Shown here: positions 35,404 to 46,000 of the stretch, piece by piece
Layout: each line of letters opens with the position of its first letter
Numbering within the stretch: position 1 is the first letter of the stretch
Origin: Shewanella sp. KX20019
GTDB taxonomy: Bacteria; Pseudomonadota; Gammaproteobacteria; Enterobacterales; Shewanellaceae
DNA length: 64,000 nucleotides
NCBI RefSeq assembly: GCF_016757755.1
Contig: NZ_CP068437.1
Location: forward strand, 1,550,001 to 1,614,000
Direction: 5' to 3'
Made by a program: the position numbers and the translations under genes
The notes under the pieces: model-generated
Databases searched by the model: none
Told to the model about the DNA's origin: nothing
The model's input: the letters and a program-made list of their open reading frames with translations, nothing else

Positions 35404-36669
35404 ATGAGTAATGACCCTCGTTATATCAGTAATTTAACTCGCGATACCTATGCCATTATTCTAGCGGGTGGCAGAGGCTCACGGCTACATGAGCTCACAG
35501 AATGGCGTGCTAAGCCGTCACTGTATTTTGGTGGTAAGTTTAGGATCATCGACTTTCCATTATCTAACTGCATCAACTCGGGGATCCGTCGAATTGGGGT
35601 GGTGACGCAGTATAAGTCTCACTCGCTTATTCGTCATGTTATGCGTGGTTGGGGCCATTTTAAGAAAGAGTTAGGTGAGTCGGTCGAGATCTTGCCTGCC
35701 TCGCAGCGCCATTCAGAAAACTGGTATCAAGGTACGGCTGATGCAGTGTTTCAAAATATTGACATTATTCGCCACGAACTGCCGAAGTACGTAATGATTT
35801 TGTCCGGCGATCATGTTTATCGCATGGACTACGCGGGGCTGTTAGCGACCCACGCAGAATCTGGGGCTGATATGACCGTCTCATGCCTAGAAGTGCCTAC
35901 AGCAGAAGCCGCTGGTGCCTTTGGGGTGGTAGAGGTTGATGAGTCTGGGCGGATCTTAGGTTTTGAAGAGAAACCTCAATTGCCAAAGTATCTGCCAGAG
36001 GATCCCGAAAAGTGTTTAGCCTCCATGGGCAACTATGTGTTTAACACTGAATTTCTGTTTGAGCAGCTTAAACTCGATGCGGAAAATGCAGGCTCTGAGC
36101 GTGATTTTGGTAAGGATATTATTCCGTCGATTATTAAAGATCATAATGTCTTCGCACATCGTTTTAGAAGTGTATTTCAAAATGAAGAGGCTTATTGGCG
36201 AGATGTTGGCACGCTTGATTCATTTTGGCAGTCGAACATGGAGCTACTATCACCTACGCCAGCATTAAATCTATATGATGCTAAATGGCCTATTTGGACC
36301 TATCAAGAGCAGTTGCCGCCAGCAAAGTTTGTCTTTGATGATGACGATAGGCGTGGCATGGCACTTGACTCCATTATATCGGGTGGCTGCATTATCTCTG
36401 GCGCAACGGTACGCAGAAGTGTGCTGTTTAATGAGGTCAGGGTTTGCTCATACTCTTTGGTGGAAGACTCGGTGATCTTGCCTGATGTGGTGCTGCTACG
36501 TAACTGTAAAATAAAGAATGCCATTATCGACCGTGGCTGCATTATTCCAGAAGGGAGTGTCATAGGGTATAACCACGACCATGATCGTGCCAGAGGCTTT
36601 AGAGTCTCCGAGAAAGGAGTGGTATTAGTCACGCGTGACATGTTGGGTTTGCCAGCGGGGTATGAATAA
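35404..36669 (+). CDS. glgC: Glucose-1-phosphate adenylyltransferase (ADP-glucose pyrophosphorylase)
   Basis: It makes ADP-glucose, the glucosyl donor for glycogen, from ATP and glucose-1-phosphate, and is the usual allosteric control step. The 421-residue protein has the nucleotide-binding ILAGGRGSRLHELTEWRAKP motif, the FRIIDFPLSNCINSGI and LSGDHVYRMDY regions, and the EEKPQLPKYLPEDP segment with the substrate-site lysine. A C-terminal left-handed beta-helix follows (SGATVRRSVLFNEV, VILPDVVLLRNC). AAGGAGTGAAC precedes the ATG. glgA begins three bases after its stop. Confidence 0.95.
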   Translation: MSNDPRYISNLTRDTYAIILAGGRGSRLHELTEWRAKPSLYFGGKFRIIDFPLSNCINSGIRRIGVVTQYKSHSLIRHVMRGWGHFKKELGESVEILPASQRHSENWYQGTADAVFQNIDIIRHELPKYVMILSGDHVYRMDYAGLLATHAESGADMTVSCLEVPTAEAAGAFGVVEVDESGRILGFEEKPQLPKYLPEDPEKCLASMGNYVFNTEFLFEQLKLDAENAGSERDFGKDIIPSIIKDHNVFAHRFRSVFQNEEAYWRDVGTLDSFWQSNMELLSPTPALNLYDAKWPIWTYQEQLPPAKFVFDDDDRRGMALDSIISGGCIISGATVRRSVLFNEVRVCSYSLVEDSVILPDVVLLRNCKIKNAIIDRGCIIPEGSVIGYNHDHDRARGFRVSEKGVVLVTRDMLGLPAGYE

Positions 36670-36672
36670 CAA

Positions 36673-38448
36673 ATGGCAAATAAACAACAAGCGCGGCCAA
36701 GAGTATTGATGTTAGCGGCGGAAAACGGCGCGATTGCTGGCGGTAAAGTCGGTGGTATGGCTGATGTTATTAGGGATCTGCCATTAGCGTTAGCCAAGCT
36801 TAATGTGGCTGTCGATGTAGCGATGCCCAGCTATGGTTTTTTAGAGCATGCCGCCAATGCACAGTGGCTTGCTGATATTAATGTTGATTTCGCCGGCAAA
36901 CAGGAGTGCGTTGCAGTCTATAAAGCGCCGCACCCGAGTCTCGATAACTGCCATTTCTATCTGTTCTCACATCCACAATTTAATGCTGATGGACAGATCT
37001 ATTTCCAAGGCGACGCGGCGCGACCGTTTGCAGATGACGCCACCAAGTTTGCGCTGTTTAGTCTGTCAGTCGCCAAGGTGCTAAATGATGATTTACTAGC
37101 AATAGCTGCGGATAAACCGAGTCAGCTGATATCGCCAGTGCCTGAGGTTATCCATCTACATGATTGGCATTGCGGCATTTTTGCAATGTTACGGGCGTTC
37201 GATAGTCGTTTGCAGCAGCTTAAGAGATTGCCTTGTGTGTTTAGTATTCATAATTTAGCTTTGCAAGGAATTAGGCCAATTCGAGATGAAACCTCCTCGC
37301 TTGCTGCTTGGTTTCCAGCATTCACTGAAACCTTGAGTGAGCAACAGTTTGCTGCCATATCAGACCCAAGGTATTGCAACTGTATCAATCCACTTCGAGC
37401 GGCAATTACCTTGAGCGATAGGGTACACCTGGTATCGCCAAGTTATGCACAAGAGGTGCTCAAAGCGTCAGTGCATGCTAAGGGTTTCTATGGCGGTGAG
37501 GGGTTAGAAGCAGACTTGCTATCTAAGCTTGATCAGCAAAGCCTTATTGGCATTTTAAATGGCTGTATGTACCCAGACCCGACGCAAGCGGATGCTGTTA
37601 ATGATGGCCAGCAAACAGAGCCGCGATCGTTAACAGCGCAGTGTTGGCAAACCGTTCTGGCTAAAGCCGAAACTGCGTTGTTGGGTTGGCAAGTCGGTAA
37701 TGAGCATGTCAGCAGTCAGCATTTTGTCGCACAATCTCGGCTGCAACAATGGCAAAATAACCTCGAACCATCATTAACAACAGCGCATATAGAACGGAAA
37801 TTAGGGCAGTGCTTAGCGCTGTCTCCAGAGCAAACTTTACCTAGCGTTCCCGATTTTCTAATGACGTCTGTGGGGCGGCTCACCGACCAAAAAGTGATGA
37901 TATTACGTTATCGCTTTTCTGATGCTGCCGTTCAACCACATTGGCGCGGCAAAACAGTATTACAAGTGCTACTTGAGCGATTGGCTGTGTTAAAGCCTAA
38001 CGGAAAATGTCTACTGTTGGGCAGTGGCGATAAACGTATTGCCCGTGAGTTTGCCGATGTTGCGGCTCGTTATGACAACTTCATCTTTCTGGATGGTTAT
38101 GATGAGGGTTTGTCTAAAGTGCTGTATCAAGGCGGTTCGCTGTTTCTAATGCCGAGCTCTTTTGAGCCTTGTGGTATAAGCCAAATGCTCGCGATGCGCG
38201 AAGGTCAGCTGTGCTTGGTTAATCATGTGGGCGGACTTAAAGATACCGTGCATCATTTAGAAACTGGCTTTGTCTTTGAAGGCTGCGATGTGTTTACGCA
38301 AGGCGCTGCGCTTATCTCAACCTTTGAACATGCTATTGAGTTACATAATAGCGATAAATGGCAGGCGATGGAGCAATTAGCTAAACAGCAACGGTTTGAC
38401 TGGCATAGCCAAGCGGCGAAATATGTTGAGCAACTCTATTGCGTTTAA
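36673..38448 (+). CDS. glgA: Glycogen synthase (GT5), long form
   Basis: It adds glucose from ADP-glucose to glycogen. At 591 residues it is about 110 longer than E. coli GlgA (477). The N-terminal domain keeps the ADP-glucose-binding KVGGMADVIRDLPLAL motif, IHLHDWHCG and FSIHNLALQG. The C-terminal domain keeps VGRLTDQKV, LLGSGDK and the PSSFEPCGISQMLAMREG signature. Much of the extra length is around residues 295-395, where the usual NGID..WNP segment is replaced by a Gln-rich stretch. The gene closes the operon and is followed by a strong terminator. Confidence 0.92.
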   Translation: MANKQQARPRVLMLAAENGAIAGGKVGGMADVIRDLPLALAKLNVAVDVAMPSYGFLEHAANAQWLADINVDFAGKQECVAVYKAPHPSLDNCHFYLFSHPQFNADGQIYFQGDAARPFADDATKFALFSLSVAKVLNDDLLAIAADKPSQLISPVPEVIHLHDWHCGIFAMLRAFDSRLQQLKRLPCVFSIHNLALQGIRPIRDETSSLAAWFPAFTETLSEQQFAAISDPRYCNCINPLRAAITLSDRVHLVSPSYAQEVLKASVHAKGFYGGEGLEADLLSKLDQQSLIGILNGCMYPDPTQADAVNDGQQTEPRSLTAQCWQTVLAKAETALLGWQVGNEHVSSQHFVAQSRLQQWQNNLEPSLTTAHIERKLGQCLALSPEQTLPSVPDFLMTSVGRLTDQKVMILRYRFSDAAVQPHWRGKTVLQVLLERLAVLKPNGKCLLLGSGDKRIAREFADVAARYDNFIFLDGYDEGLSKVLYQGGSLFLMPSSFEPCGISQMLAMREGQLCLVNHVGGLKDTVHHLETGFVFEGCDVFTQGAALISTFEHAIELHNSDKWQAMEQLAKQQRFDWHSQAAKYVEQLYCV

Positions 38449-38466
38449 GCTGGATATGATGGCAAC

Positions 38467-38499
38467 AGCCTTCAATGGATCCGTTGAAGGCTTTTTATC
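38467..38499 (+). terminator. Intrinsic terminator of the glycogen operon
   Basis: The stem AGCCTTCAA/TTGAAGGCT is followed by TTTTATCGTTTTT. Confidence 0.88.
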
Positions 38500-38553
38500 G
38501 TTTTTAAACTGATTATCTGCACCGTTAAAATGGTTATCTCGCCATGATGCAAA

Positions 38554-39054
38554 CTAGAGCAATAAGCTGTCATCAATCTCGTGATATTGACTCGTTGAGT
38601 CTATGAGCGATTTGGCCGTTAGCCCCGGAACACCATAAACTTGCGTTTCAACGCCATACTTTTGATAAATCTTGAGCATTAGCAGGTCAAAATCTCCATC
38701 GCCAGAGAGTAGGATTACGCTGTCGACTTCACTCGCCGCTTCCATGATGTCAATAGTGATCCCAACATCCCAGTCACCTTTAGCCGACCCGTCACTGCGT
38801 TGTATAAAGGGCTTAAGTTTGACCTCAAAACCTATGTGTTTTAGTGCATCTTGAAATTTTAGCTGACCGTCATCACCACGGTGAATTGCATAGGCTGTGG
38901 CGTTGGTTATCTCGCCTTCATAGCCCAGGTGCTGCCAAAGTTTACGGTAGTTAAATTGACGGCCGTAGGCTTGCCGGCAGGTGTAGTAGATATTTTGTAC
39001 ATCAACAAACAGAGCGATTTTTTTCACGACATGACCATTTTTAGAAAGTAGCAC
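38554..39054 (-). CDS. NYN-domain (LabA/DUF88-type) protein, putative ribonuclease
   Basis: The 166-residue protein belongs to the PIN-like NYN family. It begins KKIALFVDVQNIYY with the first acidic residue and has KGDWDVGITIDIMEAA and the LLSGDGDFDLLMLKIYQKYG motif, which together supply the acidic metal site. Members are predicted or shown to act in RNA cleavage or processing. The start is uncertain: the leftmost is a GTG giving an extra MLLSKNGHV, and a second GTG nine codons later would begin just before the first strand. It stands alone on the minus strand after the glycogen operon. Confidence 0.85.
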   Translation of the reverse strand: MLLSKNGHVVKKIALFVDVQNIYYTCRQAYGRQFNYRKLWQHLGYEGEITNATAYAIHRGDDGQLKFQDALKHIGFEVKLKPFIQRSDGSAKGDWDVGITIDIMEAASEVDSVILLSGDGDFDLLMLKIYQKYGVETQVYGVPGLTAKSLIDSTSQYHEIDDSLLL

Positions 39055-39129
39055 TCAAGACAATACCTTAGGCGGTTAAAGGAGTGAAGCGTTGAGGGAA
39101 ATTAACCGCAGTTAACGTTAGTGAAGGCT

Positions 39130-39333
39130 GAGTAGGAACTGGACCCGAGCTAATTAAGAGTAGGTTAATGGCGGAGTAGGAGCAGGTTAAGAGTAGAGTA
39201 GGAGCAGGTTAAGAGTAGAGTAGGAGCAGATTAAGGGCAGATTAAGGGCAGAGTCGGAGCAGATTAAGGGCAGAATAGGAGCCGAGTAGGAGCTGGTTAA
39301 TGGCCGAGTAGGAGCAGATTAAGAGCAGAGTAA
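39130..39333. repeat. Imperfect 22-bp tandem repeats (two 11-mers)
   Basis: The unit is GAGTAGGAGCAGGTTAAGAGTA, itself two related 11-mers, and occurs about six to eight times with substitutions and at least one missing half-unit (GATTAAGGGCA repeated alone). It is purine-rich on the plus strand. All six frames contain stops within a few units, so it is not protein-coding. No equal unique spacers occur between units, which rules out a CRISPR array. Confidence 0.85.
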
Positions 39334-39387
39334 TAATAAAAATTTATTGATTTAATCACTAATCAAAGCGTAGAAGGCAAGCGGGTA

Positions 39388-39567
39388 TTAGACCCAAATG
39401 TCGATAATGGTATCTCTATGGCAGTTTAGTTTGCGCTTGCCTACATAGTGTTTTACTTGAGGATTGTCAGTAGTTGGCTCTCTGGACTTAACCCGCCTTT
39501 CAGCAAAATACTGGCCATTAACCCTAATTGTTTCAATTACTCGTGTATAGATTTTAGGTTTAATCAT
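39388..39567 (-). CDS. Small hypothetical protein, about 59 residues
   Basis: The short basic protein begins MIKPKIYTRVIETIRVNGQYF and contains many Arg and Lys residues and a single Cys. I do not recognise it and cannot see a signal or membrane segment. A TTG nine codons upstream is an alternative start, and no good ribosome binding site supports either. It is included because the composition looks protein-like and the gap would otherwise be empty. Confidence 0.4.
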   Translation of the reverse strand: MIKPKIYTRVIETIRVNGQYFAERRVKSREPTTDNPQVKHYVGKRKLNCHRDTIIDIWV

Positions 39568-39724
39568 AAGGTTAACCGTCTGAGTAGTGGTCAAAAGAAC
39601 TTATTTCTGATCAATTAAAAGCACTATTAATTGTAGTCGGGTTTTGAATATCTGTGTGCTGAGGGAGTTGTTTCACTTAACATTGGGTTAAGTCTTATGG
39701 CATAAGTGATTTTATTTGGTGAAT

Positions 39725-39755
39725 AAAAAAGGACGCAACCATTGCGTCCTTTTTA
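39725..39755 (-). terminator. Intrinsic terminator downstream of the lipoprotein gene
   Basis: The perfect stem AAAAAGGACGCAA/TTGCGTCCTTTTT with a 3-base loop has T runs on both strands. Confidence 0.88.
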
Positions 39756-39796
39756 ATTTAGTTGTTAGCTCTCATTCGGATCATGGAATGTGTTGA

Positions 39797-41290
39797 TTAA
39801 TTTTTGCTGTTTGAAACCATAGTGCTGTTGGTTGACAAGATAGCTTGATGAGCCGCGCCCTTTTCTGCGATAGTCAAAATAGAACCGTTAGTGTCGCTAT
39901 AATTTGGCACGAGTGGCGAATCTTTAGCGGCAGTTTGAATATTAACGGATTCAGCCATCATGTACTTAAGCGCTTGTGGTAGGTCGTCAGATGCCGTGAG
40001 GCCGACTTCAACGCGATTGGCTGACTCTGGCGCCATTGTAACAACACTGCTGTTCATCAATACCTGCTGTGTGTTTGGCACGGCATAGATAGATTGATAG
40101 AAGTTACGGCCGCCTACAGTGGTTGTTGAGCGTACTTGGGTGCGTTGTAAGTCAAAATCATTGCTGCTGTAGCTTGAGGTGTCGATACAAAAGTCTGCTG
40201 AAGTCTCAGAGCTGCAGTTGGCGTCAATACTGATATCGCCAAAGTCATACATTGTAGGCAGTGAGTTTACAACTATGCTATTACTGCCATCGAGTGCAAT
40301 GAATGAGTGGTATAGCCAGTCGTAATCATTGTCTGTACCGGTAAAGTAGGCTGACCACTGCTGCATATTGCTGCTGCCATCGACTAAAGCAAACTCTTGG
40401 TTGCTGTCAAAAATTGACTGCCATAGGTAGGTATTTTCACTATTGACCATGTAGACAGCACTATTTTTGTCTACGCTCAAGTTGCTAGCTGTAGTCCAAG
40501 GCTGGTTAATCAAGTTCTCGTTAGTTAATGGTCTAGCCACAATGGAGCTGTCGGTATTGCTATCATAGATATAACCCGACTGGATTAAACCGTAGTAGCT
40601 CATGATGGTGGTGTTGCCAGCAGTATCGTTCTCATAAGCTGTCACGAGTACCTGCTTTGTAGCGGGAAGTTCAGACTTAACCGGAATATGTGATGAGATA
40701 CTGTGGCCATCTACATCTAGTCCGTAACTTGATTGGTAATAGCCGATATTTTTCTCTTGCAGCACCGATACCGCAGCGCTTTTAACGACTTCTACAGACA
40801 AGTTTTGCTCGCCTTTATAGCAGCTCACACCATTTTGTGGCTGACGCACATTTAGCACGAGATCGGATAGCAGCTCTTTTTGAACCGAGAACATATAGAC
40901 ATCAGCGTTACCACCAATACCGCCATCAACCTCTTCAAGTGAAACAAATCCGCCGTCGGGCACATTGGCACTATCAATGGTAACGATGCCTGTCGCTGGG
41001 ATCTCAGAGGCTTTAATGGTGTGCTTGGCGATTACGCTACCGTCACGATTATGGAATAAAATGTTATAGCCATAGATAGCAACCGACGCAGTGATTACCT
41101 TTTCAGGTTCGGCAAGGGCATCATCGTAAATGATGCAACCCTTGGCAACATCAGATTGGTTGACAACGTTAAGATTGATTATCTGCCAGTCATATTTAGG
41201 GGCTGGTGGAGGAGTAGAAGAGCTATCGCTGCTACCACACGCTGATAAACCTAATGCCATTGCTATTGCCAAAGAGAGTTGTTTTTTCAC
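39797..41290 (-). CDS. Lipoprotein of unknown function, 497 residues
   Basis: The N-terminus is a lipoprotein signal with lipobox LSAC (Cys18), then a Ser/Pro linker (GSSDSSSTPPPAP). The rest looks like a series of beta-rich domains with a few cysteines (GCIIYDD, VSCYKG and DANCSSETSADFC). I do not recognise the family. It is probably anchored in the outer membrane. It has its own terminator and a separate upstream region, so it is likely monocistronic. Confidence 0.82.
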   Translation of the reverse strand: MKKQLSLAIAMALGLSACGSSDSSSTPPPAPKYDWQIINLNVVNQSDVAKGCIIYDDALAEPEKVITASVAIYGYNILFHNRDGSVIAKHTIKASEIPATGIVTIDSANVPDGGFVSLEEVDGGIGGNADVYMFSVQKELLSDLVLNVRQPQNGVSCYKGEQNLSVEVVKSAAVSVLQEKNIGYYQSSYGLDVDGHSISSHIPVKSELPATKQVLVTAYENDTAGNTTIMSYYGLIQSGYIYDSNTDSSIVARPLTNENLINQPWTTASNLSVDKNSAVYMVNSENTYLWQSIFDSNQEFALVDGSSNMQQWSAYFTGTDNDYDWLYHSFIALDGSNSIVVNSLPTMYDFGDISIDANCSSETSADFCIDTSSYSSNDFDLQRTQVRSTTTVGGRNFYQSIYAVPNTQQVLMNSSVVTMAPESANRVEVGLTASDDLPQALKYMMAESVNIQTAAKDSPLVPNYSDTNGSILTIAEKGAAHQAILSTNSTMVSNSKN

Positions 41291-41800
41291 CAGTTACACC
41301 TTAATAAAGTTGCTTATGTTTTGTATTGCAGTGTTAGTAGCAAATAGTTGGCCAATATTAGGAGTTATATCAATTAATTTTAAAATAACTAATGAATGTT
41401 AATTCATTGTTTTTACCGGGTTTACCTTGATGGTTTTACTGTGATTGGTTTGTTGGGTTAGGTTTTTGATAAGTTGTAACTGGAATAAATTGAACCGCCT
41501 TTTTTAACCTTGGTATCGGTTTGTATCGGCGTGGGTTTTAGCTGTTTTAGTATAATTTTAGTTTAAAGACGGGAAAATGACGCTTTTTGGAGTTAGGAAT
41601 AATGCGGCTGACATTAACTTGCCACATAAGGATCGCTAATTGCTCATGGCGTATGTTAGCCATATTGTGAGATGTTGAGTAAGGCTGTTGATTATGGTGG
41701 CGAGTGCCAGCAGATACGAGCTGTCTTCAATGAAATATAGCAATTCTCGAAACATTAGCGCCATATTAGACGCTAATTTTTAATGTAGAGACTTAATTAT
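41291..41800. other. Intergenic stretch between two lipoprotein genes
   Basis: No gene is supported. A hairpin (41754-41779) with arms ATTAGCG and CGCTAAT followed by TTTTTAA on the plus strand lies just past the stop of the DUF4382 gene and may be its terminator in the opposite sense. The right part must hold the promoter of the 497-residue lipoprotein. Confidence 0.45.
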
Positions 41801-42787
41801 TTAGCGATGACCGCCATGATGGCCACCATTGCCGTTACCACACTCATGGGTAGTCTGTTGACCACCTGAATTACCCGCGTCGATAGTGATAGAACCTGAG
41901 TCTTTAAACATTTTAAACTCCCCCTCACTGATGTCATCAGTTACGGGATCGTCCAAATGACCTAAGCAGCTATAGCCAACACGATATTCACCTTCAGGTA
42001 AGTACCCCATAGTAAAACTCCAATTTCCTGCACTGTCCTGCATCATGCGGGATACTGCAACCGGGCTATTCATGCCTGCTGGAGGTGTTATTCCCATATC
42101 TGCCATCTGGCTAATATCCGTTACATCATTTGCATACAGATAGGCTAAATGGTGAAATTGAGCGTCGACTGGTGTTTTATCTATATAGGCTGTTTCACAG
42201 TCTGCTATCCACTGAGGGTCAACCTCACCGAGCAAATGCCCCATGTGGCTATTATCAATTGACCACATTCCTTCATGGTGCAATTGATATTCATCTTGCC
42301 CATGAGAAAGGCCACGATATAGGTCAATCTCTAATGTCATAGAGTGGTGCTGGTTGTGAACTATTTCGAAATCTTCAACGGGCAAGTGACCATCGGAAAT
42401 TTTTAAACCGTGGCGTCCTTGACCGTCTTCCACATAACAACCTTGGTTACCATCTCCCTGAACGATATTAATATGGACATCATGATAGTGTCCCGCAGGT
42501 AATTCGATACCTGAAATCACCATGTGGCTGTCCATACCTTGATAGTCGAGCAGATTAAACGCCATATCTTGTAAACTATGTCGCAGAACAACTCCTTTGG
42601 AATCTGTTAAGACCAATTCACTCATTACCATGCCGACATGAGAAATTCCGGCCATTGGTGAGTCTGAAACAGCTAAGGAAAACTGACCTGTTAGGGCTTC
42701 TGGAGCGACATCATTACTGTCACTGCCGCATGCACTGGTTAAAAGTGAAGCGGATATCAATAGTAGAGCGGTTTTATACTTTTTCAT
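41801..42787 (-). CDS. DUF4382-domain lipoprotein with His-rich tail
   Basis: The chosen ATG has GGAG six bases upstream; an ATG four codons earlier overlaps that box. The 328-residue product has a lipobox TSAC (Cys20). A DUF4382-like domain follows, starting LTGQFSLAVSDSPMAGISHVGMV, with the typical LLDYQG and LPAGHYHDVHI pattern, then a carboxypeptidase-regulatory-like beta domain (WSFTMGYLPEGEYRVGYSC). The last residues are rich in Gly, Asn and His (HECGNGNGGHHGGHR), which could bind metal. DUF4382 proteins are of unknown function; an outer-membrane location is likely. Confidence 0.82.
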   Translation of the reverse strand: MKKYKTALLLISASLLTSACGSDSNDVAPEALTGQFSLAVSDSPMAGISHVGMVMSELVLTDSKGVVLRHSLQDMAFNLLDYQGMDSHMVISGIELPAGHYHDVHINIVQGDGNQGCYVEDGQGRHGLKISDGHLPVEDFEIVHNQHHSMTLEIDLYRGLSHGQDEYQLHHEGMWSIDNSHMGHLLGEVDPQWIADCETAYIDKTPVDAQFHHLAYLYANDVTDISQMADMGITPPAGMNSPVAVSRMMQDSAGNWSFTMGYLPEGEYRVGYSCLGHLDDPVTDDISEGEFKMFKDSGSITIDAGNSGGQQTTHECGNGNGGHHGGHR

Positions 42788-42945
42788 TAGGGTCTCCATT
42801 ATTCATCAGTTTTTTCTAATGGTACCCATTTGTAGGTAATCTTGCTACAAGGTGTTGTTGGATTTGTGACCGAAACGTTATTTAGCAAGATAGTTTCAGA
42901 CTAATGTTATTCCAATGAACTGCGGCCAGCATATATGCAGATACA

Positions 42946-42975
42946 AAAAGGGCTTACGTCAGTAAGCCCTTAATT
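42946..42975 (-). terminator. Intrinsic terminator of the second RND operon
   Basis: The stem AAGGGCTTAC/GTAAGCCCTT with a 4-base loop has a TTTTT run on the minus strand, 48 bases past the pump stop. Confidence 0.85.
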
Positions 42976-43023
42976 TACAGGGTAACTAAATAAATAAGCA
43001 GATCACTAAACCTACAGCGCCAA

Positions 43024-46000
43024 TTACTGCTGCTTTAGTTCTTGCTCTGCAATCGCTTTATCCAGCTGCGCTTCAACATACCCTGGTGATTTAGTTGCCC
43101 CAGAGATCAATCGATACATGGCAGGTATGATAAGCAAGGTGACAAAAGTGGCGAAAGCCATCCCGAAGAACACCACTGTACCGACGGCAATTCGACTCTC
43201 AGAACCTGCGCCAGTCGACATAATTAACGGAATAGCACCGATCAGTGTGGTAAAAGCGGTCATTAGGATTGGGCGTAAACGTCTCGCAGATGCGTCAATA
43301 ATTGCTTGCTCTATCGCTAAGCCTTTGTCCCTAAGCTGGTTGGCAAATTCGACAATCAAAATACCGTTTTTGGTGACCATGCCGATAAGCATGATCATAC
43401 CAATCTGGCTATAAATGTTCAGCCCTTGGCCTGTCAAATATAAGCCTAAGAAGCCACCAAATACGCCCATTGGTACGGTGAACATCACCACTAATGGGTT
43501 AATAAAGCTTTCAAACTGTGCCGCTAGGACTAAATAAGCTACCAGTAACGCTAGGCCAAACACCATAAATACGCTGCTTTGGTTCTCTTTGAAGTCCTTT
43601 GACTCACCGGTGTAAGCCACCGAAATATCGCTTGGCAGCATCTCAATTGCTTTTTGATCTAAAAAATCCAGTGCTTCACCTAAGGTATAGCCTTCGCCTA
43701 AGTTGGCTTTAAGGGTTATCGATTTTTGCTTGTTGTTGTGGCTTAGCTTTTGCGCTGACGCAACCTCTTCAATATGAGTAATGGTGTCTAAGGTGATTAG
43801 CTCCCCTTTAGCCGAGCGCATATAAATTTGGCTGAGATCGGCGACGCTATTAAAGCTGTTCTCGTCGCCGCGCAGATAAACGTCGTACTCTTCGCCACGT
43901 TCAACAAAAGTGGTTTCGCTGCGGCCACCTAACATGACTTCGAGAGTTTCTGATACTTCGGCAACGCTAACCCCAAGCTCTGCAGCTCGCTCTCTGTCAA
44001 CGGTGACCACCAGTTCTGGGGTGGTTTCTTTGTAATCTATTTCAGGACTTTCAAGGATTGGGCTATAAAGTGCCTCCTCCTCTAGTGCTGTCGCCCATTT
44101 AAATAGCTCTTGGTAATCTGAGCCACCTAAAACGAATTGCACCGGCTCACTTGAACCCCCTCTGAAGCCAGGCAACATTGGGCGCACCATGACATCGGGG
44201 ATCCCTTTTAACGCTTTTGCAATGACACCTAATGCTTGTTGGGCATTAACGGTACGTTCATTCCAATCTTCAAGCTGAATAATGACAAAACCGGTTTGAT
44301 CGCCAGCACGGCCACCAAAAGCGGGGGCTTGAATGCTAAAGGATTTAACTACGCCTTGACCTAGCAGTGGCATTAGCTTCTTTTCTGCTATCTCCATATT
44401 GGCAGCCATACGGTTGTAGCTGGTGCCTTCAGCGCCTTTGATAAAGGCAAATATCACCCCTCTATCTTCTTGTGGGGCGAGTTGCGCAGGCACTTTATTC
44501 ATCAAAAATCCGCTACCGAGAATACAAGCAATAATCACCAACGGCGCCGCCAATCGCAGTGATACCGCTTTGCTCACCATTCTGCGGTAAAACAGCTCTA
44601 GTCGAGTGAATAATGACTCAACCCAGAGGTTAAAACGGCTCGGCTTAACATTGGCTTTTAACAGTTTACTGGCTAAAACCGGCGTTAAGGTTAATGCCAC
44701 AATCGAGGAGAAAATAACTGACACTGCCAGCATGACTGAAAACTCAGTAAACAGTAGCCCAACCATGCCTTCCATAAATGAGATCGGCAGGAACACCATC
44801 ACTAGTACGGCAGTGGTGGCGACAACCGCAAAACCCACTTCGCGGGTACCTTTATAGGCGGCAAGGATCGGTGGCTCACCTTTTTCGATGTGGTGGAAGA
44901 TATTCTCAACCACCACGATGGCGTCATCGACCACGAGGCCAATGGATAGAATCAGCGCCATTAAGGTTAATAGGTTTATTGAAAAGCCAAAGGTGTTTGC
45001 GGCGATAAATGCTGAGATAAGCGACACTGGCACAGTCACGGCAGGGATCAGCGTGGCGCGTGCTTGGCCGATGAAAATGTACAGTACCAAGATCACCAGT
45101 AACGCAGTTATGGCGAGGGTATTAAATACTTCATCAATTGAGCGGTCGATAAACACGGTGGAGTCATAGTCGACGATTAACTTGGTGCCTTCAGGCAGAA
45201 ACTGCTGAATGCGGTCGACCTCTTTATGTACATCTTGGGCGACTTCGAGTGGGTTTGCGTCAGATTGTGGTACTACGCCTAAGCTGATATTGACAACGCC
45301 ATCACTTTTAAAGGTCGAGTTTTCGTTCTCTGCGCCAATAAATACATTGGCCACATCTTTTAGGTAGACGGGCGTGCCATCGCTTGATCTACGCAGTACG
45401 AGGTAGTCAAAATCTTCTGGCTTTTGGTATAGCCTTGCCGTTCTTACGGCCATCACAGTGGTGTCGTTTCTGACTTCACCACCTGGAGTTTCGACGTTTT
45501 CCTGGTTTAGAACATTAATTATGTCGCTGGCGGTAACTTGCCTACCGGCCATTAATTCAGGTTTGAGCTGCACGTACATGACTTTATATAAGCCACCGGA
45601 AATATCGACACTGCTCACGCCACTGATCAAGCTGAAACGGTCTTCAAGCACACGTTGGGCGTAGTCAGTAAGTTGAGTTCTATCCATGATAGATGAACTC
45701 AAGTTGATGTATACCGAGGGCTCACCGGTACCGTTATCTTTTGATACGATAGGATCGTTGGCTTCGTCGGGTAGGCGACGTTGAGCGCGGGCTACTGCGT
45801 CACGGACATCACTGACACCTTCGGTAAGATCCCAGCCTAAAAAGAAGGTGACTGTAATACGGCTCATGCCGTTTCGGGTAACGGACTGAATTTGATCTAC
45901 ACCGCTAATGCCGGTTAATTCATCTTCTAATGCGGTGGTTATCTGACTTTCCATAATGGTCGCCGAAGCGCCGTCATAGGTGGTCATTACGGTGACGACA

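Noticed and set aside
36303..36797. 164-codon open frame antisense to glgC and glgA
   Set aside because: It overlaps two certain genes on the opposite strand and lacks any recognisable feature.
39130..39333. Possible CRISPR array
   Set aside because: Units are contiguous and imperfect, without equal-length unique spacers, and no cas genes are near.
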